DNA of 12,123 bases from Kiritimatiellales bacterium (GTDB lineage: Bacteria; Verrucomicrobiota; Kiritimatiellia; Kiritimatiellales; Tichowtungiaceae). The notes under the pieces were generated by a model. That model was given only the letters and a program-made list of their open reading frames with translations, was not told where the DNA came from and ran no database searches. Below are positions 5,804 to 12,123 of the stretch, in pieces (the stretch's first letter is position 1; each line of letters opens with the position of its first letter). Location of the stretch: contig JAQUXG010000025.1 in NCBI GenBank assembly GCA_028692515.1, positions 1 through 12,123 of the forward strand. Direction: 5' to 3'. The position numbers and the translations under genes were made by a program.

Positions 5804-7396
5804 CTACAAAGAATAAAGTTTTTCGATGTACAGTTTGGCGCTGTCGCTCCACAGGAAGCGGGCTTCGGCGGCGGCGTCACAGATTTTTTTCCAATGTTCG
5901 GAATTTTCGCTGTGCAGCTTGAGCGCATCCGCCAGCGCGGCGGCCATATTGTCGACTTGTTCGCTGAGCGTGGCCCCTTCAAAGCCGAATCCATTGATGC
6001 CGGGCTGGACAGTGTCGCGCAATCCGCCGGTGCGATGGACGAGGCAGGGCTGGCCGTCGCGCATGGCGAGCATTTGGCCGATGCCGCACGGCTCGAAGGA
6101 GCTGGGAATGAGGAAGAGGTCGCCGGAGGCGTAGCGCGCGTCAGACAGGCCGGCGGCGTAGCTGTTGAGGAAAAGAAAATTGCTGTGCGTGGCGGCGGCT
6201 TGGGTGAGAAAGATTTCTGTTTCGCGGTCGCCGGTGCCGAGCAGAATATAGAGGCCTTTCGGGCCGATGGTATTGAGAATTTTTTCGAGTCCGGTGACAC
6301 CGTCAGAGCCGGGCGCTTTCATCAGGAGCATCTTCTGGTCGACGACGCGGCTGATGCTGGTGGCGATGACCGTCGGTTTGCTGCGCGCGTTTTGCAGTTT
6401 TTCCAATGTTTGGAAAGCGGTGAAGTCGGCGAAGGAGAGGGTGGTTTTCCGAGAGGCCCAGCAGACGGCCTCCGCCTTAATCTTTGCGAGCAGATCTTTG
6501 GCCCCGAGTTTTACGGGCCGTGCGGCGGGATATTCACATCCGTTGAGGATGCCGTGCAGACGGCCTTCGGACATGGCGCGTTGCAGGTCGCGATCAAGTC
6601 CTTCGCCACCGAAGAATTGCGGCGGGCGGCTGGGCTCGAGAATTTCTTCCGCGTAGGAGGGCGAAACGGCATGTACCGCGTCGGCCAGCCGGATTCCGAT
6701 GGCCATGGGGTTGATACAGTCGATCCAGCGCGGGTCGCTCAGTTCGCCGGGAATTTCATCGCCGAAGTTGATGTCCGGATACCAGCTTTCGAGCGAGGAG
6801 CGGTCGCCGCTGATCGGGCGGATGCCCTGCAGGGCCAGGTTGTGGATGGTGTAAACGGTGCGGAGGTTTTTCAGTGCGGTGGCGGCCGGGTCATATTTCC
6901 TTAAGAGGAGCATGAGGGCGGCGTGCCAGTCGTGAAGATGAAGAACGTCGAGCGGGCCGAATAGATTTTCTTGCACGGCGGCGGCGACGGCGGCGCAGAA
7001 ACAGGCGAATTTGGTGGCGTCGGTTGCAAAGGGGCGGCCGAGCGGGTCGTTGCTGTAGATATCGTATTGTTCCCGTTCGGCGTTGTAACTTAGAAAAGCG
7101 GGATGATCGATGACGTAGTGCGTCGAGCGCGCAGCCTCTTCGGTGCGCGGTCGAACTTTGTATAGGGCGGCATGATCCGGATGGCCGGCAAATGAAAAAT
7201 GAAGGGTCGCAACACGGGTGGCACCGCCAAGTTCGTGTAAAAAGCCGTAGGAGGGGGTGATGACGGAGGTTTTGCACCCCTGATCAGCCAATGCGGCGGG
7301 GATGTCGCGGATGACATCGCCGATTCCGCCCACTTTACAACGTGAAATGCCGTCATTTTCAGCGGCAACCATCAGAATATTCAGTGGGTGACTCAT
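5804..7396 (-). CDS. glgA: Glycogen/starch synthase (GT5 family, ADP-glucose type)
   Basis: The enzyme adds glucose from a nucleotide sugar, usually ADP-glucose, to growing alpha-1,4-glucan in the cytoplasm. From the preferred ATG at 7396 the product has 530 residues. The start MSHPLNILMVAAEN places the first strand where the family has it; a longer frame to 7462 adds 22 unlikely residues. Neither start has a clear ribosome binding site. Motifs by residue of the 530-aa form are KVGGIGDV (21-28; KTGG in most bacterial enzymes), HDWH (155-158), YTIHN (182-186), GILNGCEY (282-289), SRVVDQK (349-355), SFEPCGIGQ (433-441) and TGGLRDTV (456-463). They include the catalytic Glu and sugar-binding residues of the GT-B fold. 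Residues about 328-336 (FQTLEKLQN) are encoded by a copy of the TTTCCAA palindrome. A degenerate copy lies near the 3' end at 5888-5904. The stop abuts a REP-like hairpin. Confidence 0.92.
   Translation of the reverse strand: MSHPLNILMVAAENDGISRCKVGGIGDVIRDIPAALADQGCKTSVITPSYGFLHELGGATRVATLHFSFAGHPDHAALYKVRPRTEEAARSTHYVIDHPAFLSYNAEREQYDIYSNDPLGRPFATDATKFACFCAAVAAAVQENLFGPLDVLHLHDWHAALMLLLRKYDPAATALKNLRTVYTIHNLALQGIRPISGDRSSLESWYPDINFGDEIPGELSDPRWIDCINPMAIGIRLADAVHAVSPSYAEEILEPSRPPQFFGGEGLDRDLQRAMSEGRLHGILNGCEYPAARPVKLGAKDLLAKIKAEAVCWASRKTTLSFADFTAFQTLEKLQNARSKPTVIATSISRVVDQKMLLMKAPGSDGVTGLEKILNTIGPKGLYILLGTGDRETEIFLTQAAATHSNFLFLNSYAAGLSDARYASGDLFLIPSSFEPCGIGQMLAMRDGQPCLVHRTGGLRDTVQPGINGFGFEGATLSEQVDNMAAALADALKLHSENSEHWKKICDAAAEARFLWSDSAKLYIEKLYSL
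6400..6416. repeat. Palindromic repeat TTTCCAATGTTTGGAAA, copy 2, inside glgA
   Basis: The same 17-mer as at 4286-4302, in the glgA reading frame, where on the minus strand it encodes FQTLEK between the poorly conserved linker and the second Rossmann domain. No frameshift results. Confidence 0.9.
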
Positions 7397-7642
7397 GAGA
7401 AGCACGGTAGCAAAGGCGTTTGCCGGCGGGAAGAAGCATTTTTGAGTTTGAGAATCCAGCATGTCAGCTTAACGAAAACAATATTTAACTGAAAAGCAGT
7501 CTATTTTCATAATATCTATAAATTACACATTAAAACAGCCATTGAATTTATTGTAAAAATTTAAAAATCGACTTGATCGTGCCAAAAACAGTGCTAAATT
7601 TTGTGAAGATTTTTCAGGCGAATAGATTTTAAGGAGAAAATA
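7397..7642. promoter_or_regulatory. AT-rich divergent regulatory region between glgA and ilvB
   Basis: This stretch lies between the 5' ends of two divergent genes and is strongly AT-rich from about 7470 to 7640, unlike the rest of the window. It must hold the promoters of both. The ilvB promoter is listed separately. On the minus strand several TATA-rich hexamers near 7510-7530 could serve glgA, but none has a good -35 partner. I see no leader peptide with runs of Ile, Val or Leu codons, so classical attenuation of ilvB is not supported. Confidence 0.6.
7573..7600 (+). promoter_or_regulatory. Predicted sigma-70-type promoter of ilvB with extended -10
   Basis: TTGATC (7573-7578) and TAAATT (7595-7600) are separated by 16 bases, and TG at 7592-7593 makes an extended -10 element. 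Transcription would start near 7607, giving a leader of about 36 bases before the ATG at 7643. Confidence 0.6.
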
Positions 7643-9376
7643 ATGGACAAAACGGTTATGGACGGCGGGCAGGCGCTGATTAAGTGTCTGGAGGCTGAAG
7701 GCGTTGAGTATATCTTCGGATATTCCGGCGGATCGGTCATTCCGATCTTCGATGCGATGATCACGACTCCCAGCAACATTAAGTTTGTTCTGGTTCGTCA
7801 TGAGCAGGGTGCCGCGCATATGGCCGACGGCTACGCCCGCGCCACCGGCAAGCCCGCTGTTGTTCTCGTCACCAGCGGCCCCGGCGCCACCAACGTCATT
7901 ACCGGTATTATGACCGCGCAAATGGACTCTGTTCCCATGATCTGTCTGACCGGACAGTCCGTTTCGTGGATGATCGGTAAAGACGCGTTTCAGGAAGCGG
8001 ATATTTTCGGCATGACCATGCCGGTTGTTAAGCACAGCTATCTGCTGAAATCCACCAATGAAATTCCGCGTGTCATTCGCGAGGCGTTTCATATTTCCAC
8101 CACCGGTCGTCCCGGCCCGGTTCTCATTGATATTCCCAAAGACATGAGTGCCGGTGCGTTCACCGGCAACCTGCATGCGGAAATGGATATTCCCGGTTAT
8201 AAGTCGCACGTTGACGAGCTGGATATGGACAAGGTTAAAACGATTGCTGAAGCCATTAGCAAGTCACAGCGGCCTGTCATTCTTGCCGGACACGGCGTAA
8301 TGATTTCCGGTGCGCACGACGAACTGTTTGCGTTGGCCGAAAAACTGAACGCGCCGGTCACCACCACGCTGCTGGGAAAAGGTATTTTCCCGGAAACACA
8401 CAACCTGTCGCTGGGCTGGCTCGGCATGCACGGCACAGCTTATGCCAATAAAGCCATGTGCGAATGCGACCTGTTGCTCAACATCGGTTCGCGCTTCGAT
8501 GACCGTATCATCGGCGACCCGAAATGGTTCTGTAAAGACGCCACCGTCATTCACATCGATATCGACCCGGCGGAAATCGGCAAGATGATTTGCCCGACCT
8601 ATCACTGCATCGCGGATGCGAAGAAATTCCTCGGCGAGATCATCAACCACGTCGGTAAGCTCAACACGTCTGAGTGGCTCAAAACGATCGACGGCTGGAA
8701 GCAGAAATACCCGCTCAAATTCAAACGGCAGGGCAGTCTGAAAATGCAGCACGTCATCGACGAGTTCTATAAACTCTCCAACGGCAAAGCCATCGTCGTC
8801 ACCGATGTCGGCCAGCATCAGATGTGGGCTGCCCAGTTCTACAAAACCGATGAGCCGAACAACTTTATCAGCTCCGGCGGAGCCGGCACCATGGGCTTCG
8901 GTGTTCCCGCCGCCATCGGCGCGCAGTTCGGACGTCCGAAAGACACCGTCATCGCCTTCTGCGGCGACGGCGGTTTCCAGATGACCGAATTTGAACTCGC
9001 CACCGCCGCGCTCTATAAACTGCCGATCAAGTTTGTTGTTCTCAACAACCATTATCTCGGCATGGTTCGCCAGTGGCAGGAACTTTTCTATGAAGACCGC
9101 ACCAGCGGCGTGGATCTCGAGGGCAACCCCGACTTCGTCAAACTGGCCGACGCCTACGGCATCAAAGGCTTCAACCTGCGCCGCCCCGGCGACGCCAAAC
9201 GCGTCATCAAAGCCGCGCTCGCCTATAACAAAGGCCCGTGTCTCATCAACTGCGAAGTTGAGAAGACCGACAACGTGTTCCCGATGATCCCGGCCGGAAA
9301 ACCGATTGAAGCCATGATCATCGAAGCGCCGAAAGCAGGCGGTAAGAAGCTCGAAAAACCCACCGGATCAACGTAA
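7643..9376 (+). CDS. ilvB: Acetolactate synthase (acetohydroxyacid synthase) large catalytic subunit
   Basis: The enzyme condenses pyruvate with pyruvate or 2-oxobutyrate, the first common step of valine, leucine and isoleucine synthesis, using thiamine diphosphate, Mg2+ and FAD. The 577-residue product has the N-terminal pyrimidine-binding domain with the catalytic Glu54 (VRHEQGAAHMADGYAR), GRPGPVLIDIPKD (155-167), the central FAD domain with GSRFDDR (282-288), and the C-terminal diphosphate domain with SGGAGTMGFG (411-420) and GDGGFQM ... NN (441-469). RQWQELFY (476-483) contains the tryptophan of the herbicide-sensitive site. AAGGAG at 7631-7636, 6 bases from the ATG, fixes the start. The small subunit ilvN follows after 94 bases of repeat DNA. 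The short charged tail after about residue 560 is variable. A biosynthetic AHAS rather than catabolic AlsS is indicated by the linked regulatory subunit. Confidence 0.97.
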   Translation: MDKTVMDGGQALIKCLEAEGVEYIFGYSGGSVIPIFDAMITTPSNIKFVLVRHEQGAAHMADGYARATGKPAVVLVTSGPGATNVITGIMTAQMDSVPMICLTGQSVSWMIGKDAFQEADIFGMTMPVVKHSYLLKSTNEIPRVIREAFHISTTGRPGPVLIDIPKDMSAGAFTGNLHAEMDIPGYKSHVDELDMDKVKTIAEAISKSQRPVILAGHGVMISGAHDELFALAEKLNAPVTTTLLGKGIFPETHNLSLGWLGMHGTAYANKAMCECDLLLNIGSRFDDRIIGDPKWFCKDATVIHIDIDPAEIGKMICPTYHCIADAKKFLGEIINHVGKLNTSEWLKTIDGWKQKYPLKFKRQGSLKMQHVIDEFYKLSNGKAIVVTDVGQHQMWAAQFYKTDEPNNFISSGGAGTMGFGVPAAIGAQFGRPKDTVIAFCGDGGFQMTEFELATAALYKLPIKFVVLNNHYLGMVRQWQELFYEDRTSGVDLEGNPDFVKLADAYGIKGFNLRRPGDAKRVIKAALAYNKGPCLINCEVEKTDNVFPMIPAGKPIEAMIIEAPKAGGKKLEKPTGST

Positions 9377-9378
9377 TC

Positions 9379-9454
9379 GGTCAAAGGTCGGAAGGTCAAA
9401 GGTCCAAAGTCTTTGACTCCCGACATTCAGACTTTAGACTTTTAGACTGTAGAC
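9379..9454. repeat. Inverted pair of 7-nt repeat arrays between ilvB and ilvN
   Basis: Left arm 9379-9411 has GGTCAAA-type units every 7 to 8 bases (GGTC recurring four times). Right arm 9412-9454 has GAC every 7 to 8 bases (GACTTTA type), which on the minus strand reads as AGTCTAAA units facing the left arm. GTCAAAG (9395-9401)/CTTTGAC (9411-9417) form a 7-bp stem at the junction. The array is 'empty': no gene lies between the arms. It fills nearly the whole ilvB-ilvN gap, leaving the ilvN ribosome binding site intact. Confidence 0.75.
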
Positions 9455-9470
9455 AAAACGGAGTTGAAAA

Positions 9471-9971
9471 ATGATTAATAACAAACCGATTCATACCTTG
9501 AGTGTTTACGTCACCAACAAACCCGGCGTTCTGGCCCGCATCGCGCAGACCTTCTCGCGTCGCGGCTATAACATCGAATCGCTTGTCGTCTCGCCCGCCA
9601 TCGACGGTCATTTCTCGCGTATGACCATCGGCGTCAGCGGCGAAGCCGACGGCCTCGACCAGATCATCCGTCAGGTCAGCAAGCTCATTGACGTTCTGCA
9701 CTGCACCGACCACACCTTTGACGACGCCGTCGTCAAAGAAATGGGGCTCATCAAAATTTCCGTCAGCGCAGAAGAACGCGGCGAAGCCTTGCAGATTGCC
9801 GAACACTTCGGCTGCAAAACCGTCGACCTGACGGAAACGTCAATGATTCTTCAGGCGGTCGGCGATCCGGCCAAACTGGATGCGCTCGTCGAAATGATCG
9901 AAAAATTCAGAATCATCGAGCTCGTCCGCACCGGCAAAGTCCTGCTCGCGCGCGGTGCCGAAACGACGTAA
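9471..9971 (+). CDS. ilvN: Acetolactate synthase small regulatory subunit
   Basis: The small subunit binds the catalytic subunit, raises its activity and gives valine feedback inhibition. The 166-residue product has an N-terminal ACT domain (about 5-80) with HTLSVYVTNKPGVLARIAQ and FSRRGYNIESL, the region that contributes to the amino acid effector site, then the C-terminal small-subunit domain (about 85-160) ending IIELVRTGKVLLARG. Length and both domains are typical of IlvN/IlvH. GGAG (9460-9463), 7 bases from the ATG, fixes the start. It is very probably cotranscribed with ilvB despite the intervening repeat. ilvC, the usual next gene, is absent; a palindromic repeat and an unrelated radical SAM gene follow. 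Confidence 0.97.
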   Translation: MINNKPIHTLSVYVTNKPGVLARIAQTFSRRGYNIESLVVSPAIDGHFSRMTIGVSGEADGLDQIIRQVSKLIDVLHCTDHTFDDAVVKEMGLIKISVSAEERGEALQIAEHFGCKTVDLTETSMILQAVGDPAKLDALVEMIEKFRIIELVRTGKVLLARGAETT

Positions 9972-9976
9972 GTCAG

Positions 9977-10073
9977 TTTTTACAGAAGGAAACGAAGACA
10001 ACAAAGGTTGGGGTTTCGCGTTCAGTCTATCCCGTATCCCCTTCGTTTACCTTCGTTATCTTCTGTTGAAAAT
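9977..10073. repeat. Inverted pair of 9-nt repeat arrays between ilvN and the radical SAM gene
   Basis: Left arm 9977-10014 (TTTTTACAGAAGG, then GAAG/AAAGG units every 9 bases) and right arm 10036-10073 (on the minus strand TTTTCAACAGAAG, then ACGAAGG units) face each other across about 20 bases. The motif is the same as at 3505-3537 and 5651-5680. A transcript could fold the arms into a long imperfect hairpin with AT-rich ends; it may act as a weak terminator for ilvBN. Confidence 0.75.
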
Positions 10074-10104
10074 ATTTTATTCGGTGTGCAGGTGTTTCGA
10101 ATTT

Positions 10105-11853
10105 ATGAAGACCCTTTTGATTACTTCGCCGCTGTTGCAGCCGAACACGCCGTACGCGGCGACTCCGATTCTGACGGCATGGCTTCGCTCGCAAGGGCAG
10201 GAGGCCGTGCAGGCCGATCTCTCGCTCGAACTGCTGCTCAAGCTCTTTTCCGCCGACGGCCTCGCGCAGTTGGATCTCGAAGAAGAATATCGCGGCATTA
10301 TCGGCGACGTAATAGAATTTTTGCAGGATAAAAATCCGTCCGCCGCCAAACGTTTCGCCAAGCGCGGCGCGCTTCCCGAGGGGCCGCACCTCATCCGCGC
10401 CTGGGAGCAGGAAAAACAGTTCCGCTGGAACTTTCGCGGACTCGGCCGCGATGACCGGGCGAGGCATCTGTGCAGTCTCTTCCTCGACGACATCGCCGAA
10501 GCCGCCGCGCTACTTGATCCGTACTTCGGCTTTTCCCGCTATGCCGAGCCGCTCGCTGCGAATCTTCCAAACTTTGGAAAATTGCGGGATGCGTTGGAAA
10601 ATTCTGTGCCGCAACGCAGTTGCTTTTTCCAATGGTTGGAAAAACTGACGGACGAGCAGCTTGCAAAACATAATCCACAGATTGTCGCCATCACCGTTCC
10701 GTTTCCCGGTTGTCTGTTCGGTGCATTGGCCATCGCCCGGCGAGTCCATCACACTTGCGCAAGTGTGAAAATCGTGCTGGGCGGCGGCTATGTAAATACC
10801 GAGCTGCGTGAGCTGACCGATCCGGCCATTTTTGATTTTGTCGATTTCATCTGTCTCGACAGCGGCATGCTTCCGCTTCTGCGGATCGTCGAAGGCGCGG
10901 CACCAGAAAAATATGTGAGAACTTTTGTGCGCGAAAACGGCGTTGTCCGTTTTTACGACTGCGCCGAGGAGCCCGTCGCGCACGATAAACTCCCGCCCCC
11001 GGTCTATGACGGACTTCCCATGGATCGCTACTTCGGGCTGTTTGAAGTGCTCAATCCCATTACGCGGCTCTGGTCGGACGGACGCTGGAACAAGCTCGTT
11101 CTCTCGCACGGTTGCTGCTGGAGCCGCTGCGCGTTTTGCGACACCTCAATCGACTACATCTGCCGCTACGATCCGGCGCGGCCGGCCACCGTCTGCGACT
11201 GGATGGAAGCGGTAATGGCCGAAACCGGTTTTAACGGATTCCACTTTGTCGACGAAGCGTTGCCGCCCGCGCTGCTCGATGGATTGTGCGATGAAATTTT
11301 GCGTCGCGGACTGAATGTTGAGTGGTGGGGCAATATCCGTTTTGAAAAACGGCTAACTCAACAGCTGATTGAAAAAATGGCCGCCGCCGGATGTGTCGCT
11401 GTCACCGGCGGACTCGAAACCTGCGGCGACCGCACGCTTCAGCTGATGAAAAAGGGCATCACCGTCGAAGGCGCGGAGCAGGTGCTGGCCGATTCTGCCG
11501 CTGAGGGCATCATGACGCACGCCTACCTGATGTACGGATTTCCGACGCAGACGCTGGACGAAACGTTCCAGGCGTTGGAAACCGTCCGCCGCCTCATGGA
11601 AGAGGGCGTTCTGCATTCGGCGTTCTGGCACCGCTTTGCGCTGACGGCGCACAGCGAAATTGCCCGCGAGCCGGAACGCTTCGGAATCAAGCTTCTGCCG
11701 GAAGAGCCGGGTAGTTTTGCCCGTAATGAAATTCCGTTTGAGGGAGAGTTTGACTATGACCTTACCGCCGTCGGCGAAGCGCTCCGCGCCGCCGCCTACA
11801 ATTATCAGCACGGTATGGGCTTTGATATTCCGGTCGGCGAGTGGCTGAGCTGA
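10105..11853 (+). CDS. Radical SAM protein, COG1032 type with N-terminal B12-binding-like region, function unknown
   Basis: The 582-residue product has the radical SAM cluster motif CxxxCxxC at Cys338, Cys342 and Cys345 (HGCCWSRCAFCDTS), which binds a 4Fe-4S cluster that cleaves S-adenosylmethionine. The N-terminal half begins MKTLLITSPLLQPNTPYAATPILTAWL and contains VAITVPFPG and KIVLGGGYVNTEL (195-234), typical of the Rossmann-like B12-binding domain that precedes such enzymes. The cobalamin-histidine motif DxHxxG is not seen, so B12 binding is uncertain. FHFVDEALPP, WWGNIRFEKRLT, GGLETCGDRTLQLMKKG and YLMYGFPTQTLDET are standard barrel motifs of the family. I choose ATG 10105 because the family begins with this strand; the upstream 50 codons of open frame are translated repeat. 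The ribosome binding site is weak. Three TTCCAA-type palindromes lie inside the gene (10565, 10624, 11566) and one directly follows its stop. The substrate cannot be told from sequence or neighbours. Confidence 0.85.
   Translation: MKTLLITSPLLQPNTPYAATPILTAWLRSQGQEAVQADLSLELLLKLFSADGLAQLDLEEEYRGIIGDVIEFLQDKNPSAAKRFAKRGALPEGPHLIRAWEQEKQFRWNFRGLGRDDRARHLCSLFLDDIAEAAALLDPYFGFSRYAEPLAANLPNFGKLRDALENSVPQRSCFFQWLEKLTDEQLAKHNPQIVAITVPFPGCLFGALAIARRVHHTCASVKIVLGGGYVNTELRELTDPAIFDFVDFICLDSGMLPLLRIVEGAAPEKYVRTFVRENGVVRFYDCAEEPVAHDKLPPPVYDGLPMDRYFGLFEVLNPITRLWSDGRWNKLVLSHGCCWSRCAFCDTSIDYICRYDPARPATVCDWMEAVMAETGFNGFHFVDEALPPALLDGLCDEILRRGLNVEWWGNIRFEKRLTQQLIEKMAAAGCVAVTGGLETCGDRTLQLMKKGITVEGAEQVLADSAAEGIMTHAYLMYGFPTQTLDETFQALETVRRLMEEGVLHSAFWHRFALTAHSEIAREPERFGIKLLPEEPGSFARNEIPFEGEFDYDLTAVGEALRAAAYNYQHGMGFDIPVGEWLS
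10565..10579. repeat. Palindromic repeat TTCCAA-ACT-TTGGAA, inside the radical SAM gene
   Basis: Exact 6-base arms around ACT, in frame, encoding part of LPNFGKL (residues 154-160). It lies 45 bases before a second copy. Confidence 0.85.
10624..10644. repeat. Longest palindromic repeat copy (9-bp arms), inside the radical SAM gene
   Basis: Arms TTTTTCCAA and TTGGAAAAA surround TGG, giving a 21-base perfect inverted repeat. In the reading frame it encodes FFQWLEK (174-180), in a variable linker before the B12-like domain. Confidence 0.9.
11566..11580. repeat. Degenerate palindrome TTCCAGGCGTTGGAA inside the radical SAM gene
   Basis: Five-base arms TTCCA/TGGAA with a 5-base centre, encoding FQALE (488-492). 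This could be a diverged copy or chance within ordinary coding sequence; the shared peptide FQxLE favours a copy. Confidence 0.45.
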
Positions 11854-11872
11854 TTTTCCAAGGTTTGGAAAA
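11854..11872. repeat. Palindromic repeat directly after the radical SAM stop codon
   Basis: Arms TTTTCCAA/TTGGAAAA surround GGT, starting on the base after the TGA stop. The hairpin ends in AAAA on the plus strand and TTTT on the minus strand, so it could serve as a weak 3' end structure. A degenerate copy (TTCCAGGGATTGGAA) lies 15 bases further at 11888-11902. Confidence 0.85.
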
Positions 11873-12123
11873 ATCCGGGAAGAACCGTTCCAGGGATTGG
11901 AAGAGGTCGAAGCGGCGAAAACTCGAGAAGGAGCGTGTCGCCGGATACGGTTTTCACGGGTTCTATGCGCCGGGATGCCTCAGCGACAAATACGCCCTTA
12001 TCCCGACGCAGAATCCTTTGACCGTAGAGATGATCCGGGCGTGGAACGCTACAGCCTGCTGACGTACTGAACATCCAATATTCCAGCGGCCCAACACGGG
12101 CCACGCGCTTGTGGCGCTCCTTT
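11873..12123. other. Window-end intergenic stretch without recognised gene
   Basis: I see no gene with a family-like pattern here on either strand. A frame ending at 12062 (plus) has no ribosome binding site and starts inside the radical SAM gene. The stretch contains the degenerate palindrome at 11888-11902 and a GGCCC/GGGCC inverted pair near 12089-12103. It may include decayed coding sequence. Confidence 0.4.

Noticed and set aside
5894..6904. Long plus-strand frame of 336 codons opposite glgA
   Set aside because: Shadow of the real minus-strand gene; glycine- and alanine-rich without recognisable motifs.
7607..7642. Attenuator leader peptide or riboswitch for ilvB
   Set aside because: The leader predicted from the promoter is about 36 bases, too short, and has no Ile/Val/Leu codon run or terminator.
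9396..9806. Minus-strand frame opposite ilvN
   Set aside because: Opposes an intact ACT-domain gene and begins in the intergenic repeat array.
11841..12062. 73-codon frame at the end of the window
   Set aside because: It begins inside the radical SAM gene, translates two palindromes and has no family-like pattern; a decayed gene cannot be excluded.

Overview
This is a chromosomal window with housekeeping genes of ordinary coding style (roughly 55% GC by eye) and intergenic gaps filled with short repeats. The housekeeping set is bacterial: trigger factor, ClpP, ClpX, chromosomal ParB, glycogen synthase and acetolactate synthase. A member of the PVC group, perhaps Kiritimatiellota or a related Verrucomicrobiota-like lineage, is my best guess. 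It rests on recollection of similar palindromes and repeat-rich intergenic DNA in that group, not on a search, so it is inference only.

Layout. Positions 1-3502 (+) hold the classical proteostasis cluster tig (5' end outside the window), clpP and clpX. It is interrupted between clpP and clpX by a small four-helix-bundle (S23 family) gene bracketed by inverted arrays of a degenerate 7-base repeat. Positions 3674-4271 (+) hold an overlapping pair, a 66-residue small protein and a minimal nucleotidyltransferase, resembling a toxin-antitoxin-type module and closed by a clear intrinsic terminator. Positions 4694-7396 (-) hold parB and glgA. An AT-rich divergent region (7397-7642) carries a good extended -10 promoter for ilvB. 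Positions 7643-9971 (+) hold ilvB and ilvN, the two subunits of acetolactate synthase. Positions 10105-11853 (+) encode a radical SAM protein of the COG1032 type, function unknown. The last 270 bases carry only repeats and no convincing gene.

The most interesting layer is not the genes but two superimposed repeat systems. (a) A palindrome with invariant arms TTCCAA-N3-TTGGAA occurs five times exactly and at least four more times in degenerate form. Some copies are intergenic; others lie inside reading frames of glgA and the radical SAM gene, where they encode FQxLEK-like or NFGKL peptides. (b) Almost every intergenic gap holds an array of degenerate 7-nt or 9-nt direct repeats, usually as two arms facing each other. 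One such pair of arms encloses the four-helix-bundle gene; the others are empty. At the 3' end of parB, a 7-nt array lies between two copies of the last ~25 bases of the gene, which looks like the footprint of an insertion. Together they suggest small, possibly mobile intergenic elements, with the four-helix-bundle protein as a candidate associated factor.
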